A stretch of 64,000 bases of DNA from Leishmania infantum JPCM5 (GCF_000002875.2 NC_009395.2:131501-195500), one strand, 5' to 3'. Counted from the first letter of the stretch, positions 20,407-31,162 are shown. Notes: generated from the letters alone by a model not told the origin. Made by a program: numbers and translations.

Positions 20407-22695
20407 ATGCTGCACCCATGTCGTCGGCTGTTCAATACCCTTCCGTTTGTGCCGATGGCCCTCGGTACCCTCGACATACTGGAACATCGCCTGCAGGCAG
20501 CTGGGCTGGGTGGTACAACCAACACCGCTGCTACCCCCAAGTTGGGTGCGGCGCCGAGTGCCAGCAGAAACTACAGTGAGGCAGACAAGGTGGATCAGCT
20601 TAAATGGTTCAGCAGCAGTGTCGACGCTCCATTCTTCATCTCCCCCAAGCACGATGGTGTGCGCCTCATCTCGTACGTCCCTCCAACAACTGCAACAGAG
20701 TCCCCATCTGCGCAGCAGGCATCAAGTAAGACCAAGAAGACCGGCGCCACCACAGCTGCGTCGCCGCCGTTGACGACGTGCTACTCGCGCTACGGACGGC
20801 CCATCTACGGTCTCTTCTGGATTGAAGAGGAGCTGCGCCTCCTGCGGGCCCTCTGCGGCGATGCCTCGCTCATCATCGATGGGGAGCTGTACCTGCACCA
20901 GACCGACATGGACGCCTCGCGAGCGGGGCAGGAAGGCCGGGATGACGCCCCAGATGGTACGAAGAGAAAGCCACCTAGAAGGGCGCTGCCGTCTTCCGAT
21001 GCTGACGGAGTCAACAACTTCAATACGGGCTTTCTCGCCGTCTCTGCGCTTGTTAATAGATTTCGCAGCTCCACCTTCCAGTGCGCGAGCGAGGAAGGTG
21101 TCCTGAAGTACGTCCCCTCTCTGCCTCGCCTCTGCGTATTCGATGTTCCGTCCTACAGCCCGTGCGCAAATCCACTGGCACCCCCCACGCGCGATGCGCC
21201 GACCGCCATCTCGGCAGCGTCACGTCTTCACGTCGTGACCAAAGCCTCCGTGAAGGATGATGAAAGCTCTCAGCAAGTCTTGGCAGAGTTGCAGCGTGTC
21301 CGCAGCAACGTTACCGATGCACTTCGACTCAACGATGTGGAGCAGCTTCGCATCATTCCCAACGTAACACCCTTCTCGCAGCGACTCCGCACCATGCACT
21401 ACCTCTTTGAGCTGCTCTCACGCGGCATGGAGTCGCCAGTGCTGCGGCAGCACTTCTGCCCCACATCTGCGCGCATGTGTAGCGCACCGACGACACGCTC
21501 CATCCGCGACTGTCGCAAGCACACACCCATGGCGGCACAAGTGCAGCCACCACATAGCGGAATCGGCCAGTACCACGGCGGACACTTTGTGTCTCGCATC
21601 CCGTATCAGCTCGTGAAGTCTCTCGAAGACACCACGCAGCGAGTGCTGCCCGTGTACCTTGACGCGGGCTACGAAGGCGCCGTCATCCGCGCTCCGGTGA
21701 ACACGTACGACTTCAAGGAAAAGACGAAGGGCACGCTGGCTGCATTGGTCGCTCCACTTCTGCGGGCCACTGAGACTACGAAGACTCGTCGAGGTCGGCA
21801 CCTACGTGGGACAAACGCCGGTGCAGGTGAAGCGAGTGGTCGAAGAGCTCGAAACCGCGCCGCCCTGCTACTCTCCCTAAACGCCGGACCTGTATTAGGT
21901 GCAGCCACGCCGCTGATGGTGCACGCGTACAGGGGCGATGCTCCTCGTCGTGAGCCAATGCAGCCCATCTTGCCCTCCGATGCCGGCCTCACTGATGCCG
22001 AGCTGGATGTGCTGGACGTTGTAGCCGTGGGCCGGCGGGCGATCTTGCAAAGTGCAAAGCTGCCGCAGCGCTCGATGACCGCTGTCAAGGTACTCACATA
22101 CCACGATCGCGAGTACCCCATCCTTCGCCCGCTGCTGAAGGAGCCATCGAAAAACCCCAGAACGCGGGAGCTGGTGTCCATCCCACGCTCACACGTGCGT
22201 GCTCTCGGGTACTCCATAAAACCAAGCACCGGCACGGCACTCAGCGACGGTGACGAGGCGACAACGCTGACTCCAGCCACCTCACGGTGTGGGAAGAAGG
22301 AGACGAAGAGCATGAACCATGCCACCACTTCCGGCGAAGGTTCGGCTGTCTTCTACGGACTTCAGTGCTTGGCTGAGAACGGACTCGTCTTCAATGTTTC
22401 CCTGCCGAAGATGACTCTCGCGCAACAGAACACACTGCTGCAGCACCTCCTGAGCGCGGGGCGCGACGCGATGCGGGACGGCAGGGAGGCCGCATCTGCC
22501 ACTATGAAGACGCTTCATAACAGGAGGTCGAACGCCAAGGCGCCGTATGGGGGGGCTGCACACGCGAGCCCCTCCAAGATCGTCTCCCTCGCAGGGCTTT
22601 ACGCGACAGTGAAGTTCAGCACCCTTACAGAGCACGGCCTGCCTCGCTTTGGCAGCGTCAAGGCCATTCGCGGAGGTAAAGGGTGGTTCATGTGA
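20407..22695 (+). CDS. ATP-dependent DNA ligase-like protein, probably mitochondrial
   Basis: 762 residues from the first ATG; the frame extends 12 bases further only through a GTG. The nucleotidyltransferase core is visible: motif I SPKHDGVR with the presumed adenylated lysine at residue 81, a DGEL motif (IIDGELYLH) near 158, a FDVP segment (LCVFDVPSYSP), and motif IV as GYEGAVIRAP near 423, followed by FKEKTKG. The C-terminus (about 735-762) reads VKFSTLTEHGLPRFGSVKAI, typical of the small OB domain of viral- and kinetoplast-type ligases. The first 20 residues are Arg/Leu/Phe-rich without acid and suit mitochondrial import. Low-complexity inserts (residues ~95-115, 450-490 and 595-630) make it longer than compact ligases. 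The role would be nick sealing, perhaps in kinetoplast DNA. It could instead be a diverged family member. Ligase superfamily membership is fairly secure, substrate is inferred. Confidence 0.75.
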   Translation: MLHPCRRLFNTLPFVPMALGTLDILEHRLQAAGLGGTTNTAATPKLGAAPSASRNYSEADKVDQLKWFSSSVDAPFFISPKHDGVRLISYVPPTTATESPSAQQASSKTKKTGATTAASPPLTTCYSRYGRPIYGLFWIEEELRLLRALCGDASLIIDGELYLHQTDMDASRAGQEGRDDAPDGTKRKPPRRALPSSDADGVNNFNTGFLAVSALVNRFRSSTFQCASEEGVLKYVPSLPRLCVFDVPSYSPCANPLAPPTRDAPTAISAASRLHVVTKASVKDDESSQQVLAELQRVRSNVTDALRLNDVEQLRIIPNVTPFSQRLRTMHYLFELLSRGMESPVLRQHFCPTSARMCSAPTTRSIRDCRKHTPMAAQVQPPHSGIGQYHGGHFVSRIPYQLVKSLEDTTQRVLPVYLDAGYEGAVIRAPVNTYDFKEKTKGTLAALVAPLLRATETTKTRRGRHLRGTNAGAGEASGRRARNRAALLLSLNAGPVLGAATPLMVHAYRGDAPRREPMQPILPSDAGLTDAELDVLDVVAVGRRAILQSAKLPQRSMTAVKVLTYHDREYPILRPLLKEPSKNPRTRELVSIPRSHVRALGYSIKPSTGTALSDGDEATTLTPATSRCGKKETKSMNHATTSGEGSAVFYGLQCLAENGLVFNVSLPKMTLAQQNTLLQHLLSAGRDAMRDGREAASATMKTLHNRRSNAKAPYGGAAHASPSKIVSLAGLYATVKFSTLTEHGLPRFGSVKAIRGGKGWFM

Positions 22696-23184
22696 CCACT
22701 TTCTTTTGGAAGTCGTAGGCGACCCAGGCGGGGGAAGGGAGAAGGGGGACGCGCGTGTGCGGAATCTGGCGGATCATCGCCCTCCTCAAGGAACAGTAAA
22801 CCACAATGAAGCCACAGTGCATGTCGTGGATGGATATAACGTGATAGGAGGCCCCGTCACCGACGAAGGAAGGTGGAGAGTTCTACATCCCAAGCAGACG
22901 CTTCAGTTTTTCTATGCGTGTGCGGGGGCTTAGGCTCATGTTGCGCAGCTTCGGCTATCGACCGCACCAAGGATGGTTCGGATCGCACTGCAGCTTTCCC
23001 GGTGGACCTCAGCGTGTTGGATAGACAGCAGTCTCTGAATGCACCTGATCAGCCTCTCATGTCCGCTGTCTCAAGTTCTGCCGTGCATCCGCTTCTCCTC
23101 CTCCCCCCCTCCCTCGTACTCGCGACTCGTGTTCTGCTTTTGCCAACCCAGCCAACTGCGCTCGCCTCGTGCACGCAGGCACGC
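22696..23184. other. Intergenic region before an unknown gene
   Basis: A strong CT tract at about 23088-23115 is followed by AGs at 23150-23151 and 23177-23178, good candidate splice acceptors. Their position indicates that the next gene starts at 23185, not at the upstream in-frame ATG (23059) or the GTG at 22873. Confidence 0.6.
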
Positions 23185-25116
23185 ATGCGGAGGTCAACCT
23201 TCTCTGCTCAGCGCGACGCGCAACACCGAGGCGGTAGTGCGCACAGCAGCACCAGCAGCAACAACAACGGTGCTAAGTCGAGTCCAGGCGCCGCTGCTGC
23301 AGCCTCGCTGAATGTGTGGACACGCGCTCGTCTCCTCGACTCCACTGCGCAGATACTCGCAGCGCAGCCGGCAGACCCGCTGCGTGTCCTGAGCGTTCGC
23401 TTCTCTACGGAAGCCGTCCTGGCCGCCACTTACCCCACAACGTCTGCGCCGACGAGGGAAAGAGAGTTGGAGGCGGAAGCGGGTCGCGTGATCGGTGCAC
23501 CGTCGGCACCAGGGGCAGCGAAATCTACCGCGTTCAATAATGGTTCCGAAAAGCCGAACCTGTCGATTGTCACCAACGACCGTAACGCGTCCGTACCTAC
23601 AGTGGAGCACCTGATAGAGCAAAGCTGGGTAAGGCGACGCCTGCAACCGTACGGCCTGCACGCAGTGGCGCGGTGTGCGTGCGCGTGTCCGCCGCTGCGT
23701 CCCCCGCCTGCCGCCCCGAGTCGCTTTGCGGTAAGCACGTCACCGGTGGGCAGTGCGGAAGGTCTCGATACCGCTACCGCCAGAGCTGCGTACGCCATGT
23801 CGTCACCTCGGCTTCCGCAGTGGATGGACATGTTTGCCTTGCTGCATCGGCAGAGTCGCATGTCCTATGTTGAACTCGCTGCCGAAGCCAAGCACTGGGA
23901 CGCCCAATCATGCAGTGCAGCTGTTATGCCGCCAGTCGACTACAGCGCCGCTGAAGAGATTCCTGCCTCGGCAGTGCTTCTGTGTGTGATGGCGGTCATT
24001 GAAGAGCACCTGCGCCGTGCAGAGTGTGGCGGGAGAACAAGTGGTGCTGAGAAACCGCCTCGGCTGTGCCGCCGCCTCCAAATCTCAGTGAAGCTGCTGG
24101 CGCTGCAGCTCCTGGCAGCCTTCATGGATCTCCAGCACAACGCCGAGAGCACCCAGTGTAGCAGCAACAGCAGCAGCGCGAGTGCCTTAGATCCAGGACA
24201 AGAGGACGAAGTCCAGGAGAGCAGCCATGATGACAGGAACACCACAACAGGGGACGCTGATGTCTGTCACATTACACGCGGCGTTTATCTCCTGACCGTC
24301 CATCAGCTTGATGAACTTCATCACTGGCTGCACTGCTGTTTGCGGGAGATGATCGTTTCGCCCCTCTCACCGCACACGGCTGGCACAGCTGCCGTGGATG
24401 GAAGAGACGGCTGTGGTACCAGGAGCGGTGAGGCGGACGATCTCAATGCTGGGTCACCGCTGGAAGCCCTTAAGTCACGGGCCACAGCGTACTTGACCCG
24501 CGTTCTCGGGAGCCCTGCGCATGGCATGGCAGCGTCGGCGAGCATGCTGGGCGTGGTGTCTCTGGATACCTTCGTTGCCTTCATGGAGCGCCTGGCCGCC
24601 GTTGTTGTGGCCCATCAGCAAACAGCAGTCGCTATGGCGATCGCTCTCTCTGCTCGGTTGCCACCGACAGCCACGGCCTCAGCAGGAGAGGCACAACTAC
24701 CAGCATGGGTAATGGAACATGTCAGCAAGTGTGCTGATGCCGTTGTGCAACAACAGACGATTCTGCAAGATGGCTCCATGCCGGATCCAATCGCCTCTAC
24801 GGTGCCGCTGGCGTGGAGGGTGTACGTAAACCATCTCTCTGAGCTTCTGGCACCCTTCCAGCGCGACGTTCTGGCGCACGTTTGTCGCGAACAGCAAGAA
24901 GAGGAAAACCACCGCGGCACCTTGAATGATGGCATCTTGCGCAAACTCCAACGACGGCTCCTGTCATGGGCGACAGAGGCGGTGCACCGCCATGTCAAGG
25001 TTCGGAAAAGGCTCACAGCGGACGACTTTTCTCCCGCAGTGGTGGCAGCTGAGGTCGTGGGTGCGTGGGTATCGCATGTATTCGAAGCCTATACCGTCAC
25101 CCTCTATCCGAATTGA
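23185..25116 (+). CDS. Conserved-looking protein of unknown function
   Basis: 643 residues from the ATG that follows the strong CT tract and AGs; the frame is open upstream to 22873 and another in-frame ATG lies at 23059. I do not recognise a family. The N-terminal ~50 residues are Ser/Asn/Ala/Arg-rich. A first ordered stretch includes LNVWTRARLLDSTAQILAAQ. A Cys-rich patch (RCACACPP) sits near residue 165. A helical region follows: MDMFALLHRQSRMSYVELAA, LLCVMAVIEEHLRRAE and KLLALQLLAAFMDLQ. A long helical C-terminal half contains YLLTVHQLDELHHWLHCCL and FVAFMERLAAVVVAHQQ. No signal peptide or membrane span is seen. Codon use matches its neighbours and the frame is uninterrupted, so it is very likely a real gene. 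Confidence 0.75.
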   Translation: MRRSTFSAQRDAQHRGGSAHSSTSSNNNGAKSSPGAAAAASLNVWTRARLLDSTAQILAAQPADPLRVLSVRFSTEAVLAATYPTTSAPTRERELEAEAGRVIGAPSAPGAAKSTAFNNGSEKPNLSIVTNDRNASVPTVEHLIEQSWVRRRLQPYGLHAVARCACACPPLRPPPAAPSRFAVSTSPVGSAEGLDTATARAAYAMSSPRLPQWMDMFALLHRQSRMSYVELAAEAKHWDAQSCSAAVMPPVDYSAAEEIPASAVLLCVMAVIEEHLRRAECGGRTSGAEKPPRLCRRLQISVKLLALQLLAAFMDLQHNAESTQCSSNSSSASALDPGQEDEVQESSHDDRNTTTGDADVCHITRGVYLLTVHQLDELHHWLHCCLREMIVSPLSPHTAGTAAVDGRDGCGTRSGEADDLNAGSPLEALKSRATAYLTRVLGSPAHGMAASASMLGVVSLDTFVAFMERLAAVVVAHQQTAVAMAIALSARLPPTATASAGEAQLPAWVMEHVSKCADAVVQQQTILQDGSMPDPIASTVPLAWRVYVNHLSELLAPFQRDVLAHVCREQQEEENHRGTLNDGILRKLQRRLLSWATEAVHRHVKVRKRLTADDFSPAVVAAEVVGAWVSHVFEAYTVTLYPN

Positions 25117-25728
25117 GTAAGAGGTGCCCGCATGCAAACAGACATCCACATCCGCACAGACACACACGCACACACGCTTTGGATCCAGGCCACGGTGTGA
25201 CCCCCTCTCCCCACCGCCGGCCCGCTCCTTTCGAGCCGACGCTTTTATGTGGCTCATCCATCTCACCGTGAACTTCGTCGATAACCAAAAGCGAACAGAA
25301 AACTAAAGGCCGAAAAATGCGTCTTGAGGGGGCTGTGCGTATAGCCGCGTGCGCATGCTTGTGTGTTTGTATGTGCTGTCCATGACGTGAACCGCGCACA
25401 AGCATGCATGTGTGCACGCCTCGTGCCGCGACGGGCGGAGTGTATGTACCCCCCTATGATCCTTCGCTCCCCCTCCCTCGTCCCCCCCCCATGCCGAGCG
25501 CTCTCCACTCCACGTTGCTCCTGTGATATGTGTGACGACCTCTTACACGGATCACCGACTCCCCTCGCTCTCCCAACTTCGCTCGCACGCCCCCGCCCCC
25601 TTACGCCTTCCATCGCACTGTCTCTGCTTCTTTAACCACATCCGCACAGCGCTGACGGACGGACTCAAGTGCGCGCATACGCAACACTCCCTTCTCATTT
25701 TTGCCTTTACGTCCGCCAAGTCATCATC
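25117..25728. other. Intergenic region before the PUF gene
   Basis: No gene is seen. CT-rich DNA from 25460 to 25640 and a second pyrimidine stretch at 25686-25715 precede the PUF-gene ATG. Confidence 0.6.
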
Positions 25729-27960
25729 ATGGGCAAGAAGGCGGAGTTCGCCCGATCCCGCTTCAAGGAGGCGCGGCAGAAGCGCGAAGAGCGCATGCAG
25801 CGCTCTCGAGCGGAGCGGGACCGGCGCCACGGCGTCGACAAGTTGGCGCGCAAGATCGACAAAGTTGTTGTCCAGCGACCCCTCCCGAACGAAGCGCAGC
25901 AAGCGCTTCTGCTTGCTCAGTTTGCGCAAGCGTGCCGACTGGTCGCTCCCAGCACGGACATGTGCATCCTCATGCGTCACTACGCCAAGGTAGCGGAGCA
26001 GAAGAGCGAATCGACGACGATGGTGACGGCAAGTGCGTCATCGAGCAAGTCAACCACCCGCAAGCGCAAGCGTGACGAGGCGGAGGAGGAAGAGGAGGCA
26101 CCCGCTGCAGGCGCCGCCTTTCTCGACACCGTTGCAGATGCGCTGCTGCGGACCCAGAACGCACCAGCAGTCATCGAAGAAGCCGCGGTCAGCGCGAAGG
26201 ACGGGGAGAACGCTCTGGGCGACGACGACGACGACGACACAGTGACGGTGTTGCAGGACATCCTGCAGGATGACAGCGGCCGCCGTGTGGTCGCCACCCT
26301 TCTGGCCTCCTTGAACGCGGTGCGCAGCAGCAAGTGCGAGGCGGTAGCAAAGGCCGTGCTGGAGCAATTCGAAGAGAACGAGCATCTCCCTCAGCACCAT
26401 GTGGCGTGTCGCGTCATGAGCGCCCTCGCGCAGTTCGGCTCAGATGCGACGCGGCAGGGTGTTCTGAACCTGCTGCGCCAGCGCAGCACAACCATCGAGG
26501 GTGTGGAGCGCTTGCTCTCTGACCGCCACACCGCCGGCACCATCGAGCAGCTCCTAAAGAGCTACGGTCCGGAAACCGCTGCCTGGCTCTGCGAGGTGCT
26601 CTCCCTCTCCACCCCCGTCACCTCGTCCTCTGCTGCAGAAGCCGGGGGCAGGAAAAAGAAGGCCGCCAAGCAGCGCGGCGCGGCCGCTGAAGAGACGGCG
26701 TCTGGCGAGCGCATCACCACCGAGAAGCTCATGGAGCTCGTTAATGGTCCGGTGTCAGGTCAGGTGCTTCTTCAGCTGCTCCGCACCGACGCCCGTCGCG
26801 AGCTGCTGAAGCGCCTGCCTATCGTTGAACTCCTCCGAAGCAAGCGCGGCACCGCGTTCCTCACGCAGCTGTTGACGCTGACGGCCTCCGTCGCCTCAAG
26901 CGAGGGCAGAGAGGCAGAGGCGGTGGCTCTCTTTAGCGACGTACTGGAGCGTCTCGGGAGTGACCTGGGCGAGATGGCGATTGACAAGCGTGCGAACTTC
27001 GTTGTTCAGGCGCTGATCCAACTTCTGCCGGTCATGGGGCCTCAGAGCACGAAGCAGCTGGAGCGCCTAGAGCTCGGGCTGGGAGGCGCTGCCGGTATCT
27101 CTGCTTTGGTGACGCACGGCAACGGCGTGCACGTCGTCCTGTCCCTCATCGACGCTGCCCTGACGCTCTCTTCGGAGTCTGCGGTGGAGGGGCTGGCGGA
27201 GCAGCTTGTCACGCGGCACAATGTCACGGATCTTCTGTACCACAAGCACGGCAGCCTCGTGGTGCGTCGCCTCATGCCTCTCATCTCCCGCAAGGCTTCC
27301 AAGGTGGGCCGCCTTCTGCAAGGCATGGTGGAGCAGGACTTTTCGAACCTAGTGTACACGGAGGCTGGCAACTTGGTCGTCACGGCCTATCTCACTGCGC
27401 TCGGCAAGTCGGGCGCGTCGTTGCTGGCGCAGAAGCTGGCCGGTGGAGAGGAACTGCTCTCTATGTGCCGCAGCCCGTACGCATCACACGTGGTGTTCAC
27501 TTTGTTTGAGCTGGTGGACCCCACAACGCACACACTTCTGTGCAACGCGCTAAAGGCGCACGTGTTGCCCCTGTCGACACACGTGAACGGTCGCTTCATT
27601 GTGGAGAAGATGATCGCCGCCAGCCGCGATGTGCGCGAGAGCGTGTCGCGCCAGTTTCTCCCCTTAGCCCAGGAGCGAGGCACGCAGCATGTGCTCTGCG
27701 CATTGCTTGCCAGAATGGATGCCCGCGGCAAGCAGGTGTGCGTGGAGAAGACGATCATGCCCAACCTCACCGCCCTCGCCACGCACCAGTGCGGTTCGAT
27801 TGTGCTGCAGAAGTTGATGCAAGCGGAGCCGACGGTGCTGTCGGCGGTGCAGCAGCGTCTCTCCGCAAACTCGCTGGTGCGCAGCGACTTGGCGCAGAAC
27901 TTCTTTGGCAAATTTGTGGTGCAGATTGCGCAGCAACCGGAACAGGAGCAACCCCAGTAG
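25729..27960 (+). CDS. Pumilio/PUF-repeat RNA-binding protein, NOP9-like (probable nucleolar)
   Basis: 743 residues from the ATG; the open frame reaches 25669 through non-ATG codons. The N-terminus MGKKAEFARSRFKEARQKR is very basic and suits nucleolar targeting. An acidic stretch with an Asp run lies near residues 150-170. From about residue 160 to the end there are PUF-type helical repeats, for example KRANFVVQALIQLLP, HGNGVHVVLSLID, YHKHGSLVVRRLMPL, EAGNLVVTAYLTAL, SPYASHVVFTLFELV, HVNGRFIVEKMIAA, RGTQHVLCALLARM, HQCGSIVLQKLMQ and NFFGKFVVQIAQQ. Irregular spacing and the basic start fit the NOP9/PUF nucleolar branch, which binds pre-rRNA, better than cytoplasmic Pumilio. Family fold secure, NOP9 identity inferred. 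Confidence 0.85.
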   Translation: MGKKAEFARSRFKEARQKREERMQRSRAERDRRHGVDKLARKIDKVVVQRPLPNEAQQALLLAQFAQACRLVAPSTDMCILMRHYAKVAEQKSESTTMVTASASSSKSTTRKRKRDEAEEEEEAPAAGAAFLDTVADALLRTQNAPAVIEEAAVSAKDGENALGDDDDDDTVTVLQDILQDDSGRRVVATLLASLNAVRSSKCEAVAKAVLEQFEENEHLPQHHVACRVMSALAQFGSDATRQGVLNLLRQRSTTIEGVERLLSDRHTAGTIEQLLKSYGPETAAWLCEVLSLSTPVTSSSAAEAGGRKKKAAKQRGAAAEETASGERITTEKLMELVNGPVSGQVLLQLLRTDARRELLKRLPIVELLRSKRGTAFLTQLLTLTASVASSEGREAEAVALFSDVLERLGSDLGEMAIDKRANFVVQALIQLLPVMGPQSTKQLERLELGLGGAAGISALVTHGNGVHVVLSLIDAALTLSSESAVEGLAEQLVTRHNVTDLLYHKHGSLVVRRLMPLISRKASKVGRLLQGMVEQDFSNLVYTEAGNLVVTAYLTALGKSGASLLAQKLAGGEELLSMCRSPYASHVVFTLFELVDPTTHTLLCNALKAHVLPLSTHVNGRFIVEKMIAASRDVRESVSRQFLPLAQERGTQHVLCALLARMDARGKQVCVEKTIMPNLTALATHQCGSIVLQKLMQAEPTVLSAVQQRLSANSLVRSDLAQNFFGKFVVQIAQQPEQEQPQ

Positions 27961-28679
27961 CAGGGTGTTGTGAAGAAGAGTTTTACGTGTCATGGCTTTC
28001 TTGTGCCTTTATGTGTGTTGTGTTTGGTTTAAGCGAACTAAGATGCCTCTCCATGTAAGGAGTGAGCATATCACATGCTTCGGTGTTGTGGGTGTGCAAT
28101 CATGTGGCACACGTCTAATGCGACGGCAAACTAATATCTTTCTTCGACTCGCTATCCCTCTTCTCTCAGCACTTCGGTGGTTCACGAAGACCAGAATACG
28201 TACCTTTTTTTTGCGTGCGGCGGAGCAGTGTGTGTGTGTGTGTGTGTGTGTACATCTGTGCACGTGCTGTTATATCTGCAACACGTTGGATGCTGCCGGC
28301 GAGCCCTTCCCTTCCCTCTCCACCCCTGTCATTCTTGGAGTATTCATGTTCGCCATTTTGGTTTTTCCACGAGTCGTGCGCACTCCCTTTCTCTTTTCCT
28401 CCTCTTTCCTTCGCAAACAGCGGCAACATGGAACTTGTGTTGCCCCAGCCTCACGGCTCTCCCAGCCCTCCTCGGGTGTGCGTTTAGCGACAGAGTGTCT
28501 GCACTCTTCCTGCTCTCGTTGCACGGCCCCACGCACGCAGGCACATTATTCCTGACGCGGTCCACATCCACACCTCGATTTGTGTTCCCCTGAGCCACCG
28601 CTGCCCCACGTCCCGCCTCAGACACACACACACACACGCACATCTCTTCCTCCTCAAGGAAGCGAAGAAGCGAGGGTAA
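27961..28679. other. Intergenic region after the PUF gene
   Basis: No gene is seen. It holds a GT tract near 28228-28250, CT-rich DNA, a CA tract at 28621-28640 and a pyrimidine tract ending in AAG near 28641-28657 that resembles a splice acceptor for the decayed gene downstream. Confidence 0.6.
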
Positions 28680-30931
28680 ACAGTCACGTCCGCCCTTGCG
28701 GCTGGATCGCCGCTCCAGAAACGACTGCAGCAGCTGCACAAACAGTTCGGCAGCATCTACGACTCGTACGCACTCACAGTGCCTGACGCGGACCAGGAAG
28801 AGCAAAGGCAAAGGTCGATCATCATATCCGCGCTCGCCTTCAGCGAGCCATGGGCACAGACCTTGGCGCACTCTATCGCGACGCTTTCGCCTCATCGCAG
28901 GTGCGAATGTCAGCGGCCGATCTTGAGACCCCCTCCTCGGGCTGGTGCCGTCCCTGACAGCGCTGAGTGGTTTGCCTACCGCAGACGCACCACTTCTCCT
29001 GATTGTGACGCGCGCTCTTCAGCCCCAACGCAGTGAGGCCCCCACCCCGCACGTGCCCGACGCTGTTTTGCAGAGCGTTTTGCTGAACCTAACGCGTCGT
29101 CTTCACCACCCAGAGCCGTGGTCTGTAGGGTCCGCCCAGGTGGCGTTGGCCATCCGCACCACGGCTGCAGCACTCCTCACGCGCCTCTTGCAGCACTTTG
29201 TCGCCAGCGCAGTGGCGTCAGTGGCAAGAGCTAGCCAACCACACACTTCTGCACGACGTGCACACGTGGGTGACGGAGCTGGAGATGGCGCAGACGCGGT
29301 CCGGCGACGCAGGGACGCAAAGGAACCCGTCTATTCCGAAGACGAACGCGCCGGCATCGGTGCTGTCACCGACGACGGCGGCGGCCCTGCTCTGTCAAAT
29401 GCTGAGCTTTCTCGCCGTCCTCGCGGAGCACCCGTGCGTCCGTTCCCTCGCCAGCGAGTCGTGGAAGCCGTTGCTGTTGTCTGTTGTGTCCGTTATCGGA
29501 CAGCCGAGGGACGCCACCAAGCAGCTGGAGCTCACTTACACGGCGCTGCACGTTGTGCTCGGTGTGCGAGATGCCGGTGTGGTGCCACCAGATGTGTGGA
29601 GGGAACTGGCTCTGCGGACAGTGGCGAAGTCGGTCCCGCACGGAGAGGAGGATGCCCCGGTCTCGCTGCCCATCTCGTCCCTCTCCAGCAGCACCCTCAA
29701 CTACGCCTCTCTCTTCGTCGCGTACGTACGACTGGTGAAGGCGCTTGTGTTTCTGGAGGTGGAGGAGAGCGCCACAGGCAGCAACACAGCGAGGAGCACA
29801 GCAATGCAGATGCATGCCGTTCTTGCCGGGCTCGTAGAGATGTCTACGCATGTGTACCTGGAGAAGGACGCGTCTCCGGCGGCCGCGTCAGGCGCTGCCA
29901 AGGCTCGAGTCCCCCTGCTGTCGACGGTTGTGAAAGACCTGCTCAGTGTGCGCGAGGAAAGCCGCAGCTCACCAACGCAGTACGTCCGGTATGTGCAGCG
30001 GATGCTCATCGGCCGAACGCCTATCGTCCCGTGCATCATCACGCAGCTGCTGCGAGACTGCCAGTCTCAGACGGCGCTGCTGACGACGTCCCATGATCCC
30101 ACGGTCCTCGGCACAAACGTGGAGATCCTGCAGAATGTTTTTCTGTGGTCCGTCCACGCCGCCATCGATGAGGAACTACTGGATGTGTCGCACCGCGCCG
30201 AGGTGTTCCCCGCCTTGCCATGGGGTCTCTACGACGCAGCAGATGCCTTCGTTGGACAGCTGACCGTGCGCCTCGCAGAGGTGCTCCTGACGTGTCCAGC
30301 GGTGTGCGCACACAAAGACGCGGTGGTGCTCGAGGCACGCGTCATCGCGTCCGAGGGACTCACGTTGCTGCTGCGCTTCTTACTTTTTGTGGTGATACCG
30401 TGTGGCGTGCCGGATGAAGTATCGTGGAACGCGCGCTACCGCGCGTGCCCGTACGCGACTGAGGAACGCGTCATGTGGACGGTGGCTGCGTTCGACTGCG
30501 GGTCGCCACATGTGCTGTCTGCCTTCATTGATGCGCTAGACCAAATGAGCATACTTCTTGCCCCCCACGAAGGCGAAGGTGAGCACGCTGCTGCCGTCGT
30601 CCACACGACCCTCACTAGTCCCTGCAGGATGTCAAGGCGCGGTGGACAAACTCATGAAAGTGATTCCTATTTTTTAGACATGCTGCACGTCACCGCATGC
30701 GTGGCCGTGCGCCTTTCCGGTAAGCCGGCACGCGCCGACCACTGCCTCCCTCTCCCCTTCCCTGTACTTCCGCCCGTACACGTGCGGGAGGGGGGGGGGC
30801 AATATGTTGCTGCTGCGTTTCTCCCCATCCCGCCACTGAGGCAAACCCAAAACGAATTTCCCACCCTGACCCGCAGACCGGTGCTGATAGACGCCACACG
30901 CGTGCGCATCGGTGTGAGAACACAATCCTGA
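28680..30931 (+). pseudogene. Decayed gene of unknown function, split over three frames
   Basis: Coding-like sequence runs through three frames in turn. The first, 28680 to about 28885 (KRLQQLHKQFGSIYDSYAL onward), has a stop at 28677 and no in-frame ATG. The second is about 28945-29200 (AVLQSVLLNLTRRLHHPEPW). The third, from about 29198, stays open for 577 codons to 30931. The third part is long, helical and Leu/Ala-rich, for example LCQMLSFLAVLAEHPCVRSL and LTVRLAEVLLTCPAVC, and could be a HEAT/ARM-type solenoid, but I cannot name the family. After roughly 30690 the translation becomes Pro/Gly/Arg low complexity, so the true 3' end is probably lost too. Either the gene has decayed at the edge of the array beside the 5S/tRNA cluster, or the assembly has single-base indels here. 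A translated gene starting inside the third frame cannot be excluded. Confidence 0.6.
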
Positions 30932-31155
30932 ACAAAAAGGAGCTGGCCTTTTCCGTTGCTGATCCTTGGGCTGTCGCACTGTATGGGCGAGCTCCACACC
31001 CGCCCCACCTCTCAAGACCTGTGCTCACAGCCCCCACGCTCTCCTCCTTTGCGCCGCGAGAACAGAAAGACGACTGACTTGAACAACGTTCCACTCGCTG
31101 CTTCGCCGCCTCCCAAGACCAACAGGGCAGGGTGAGCACGAAAACGGTGCGGCGG
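30932..31155. other. Spacer between the decayed gene and the 5S gene
   Basis: About 220 bases with no gene seen; short GC-rich spacer at the left edge of the convergent strand-switch region. Confidence 0.5.
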
Positions 31156-31162
31156 AAAAAAA
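31156..31162 (-). terminator. RNA polymerase III terminator of 5S rRNA
   Basis: Seven A on the + strand (T7 on the transcribed strand) directly abut the 3' end of the 5S gene. Confidence 0.8.

Noticed and set aside
22873..23184. Upstream in-frame extension of the unknown protein at 23185
   Set aside because: It starts from GTG, and the strong CT tract and AGs lie downstream of the only extra ATG, so this part is probably removed by trans-splicing.
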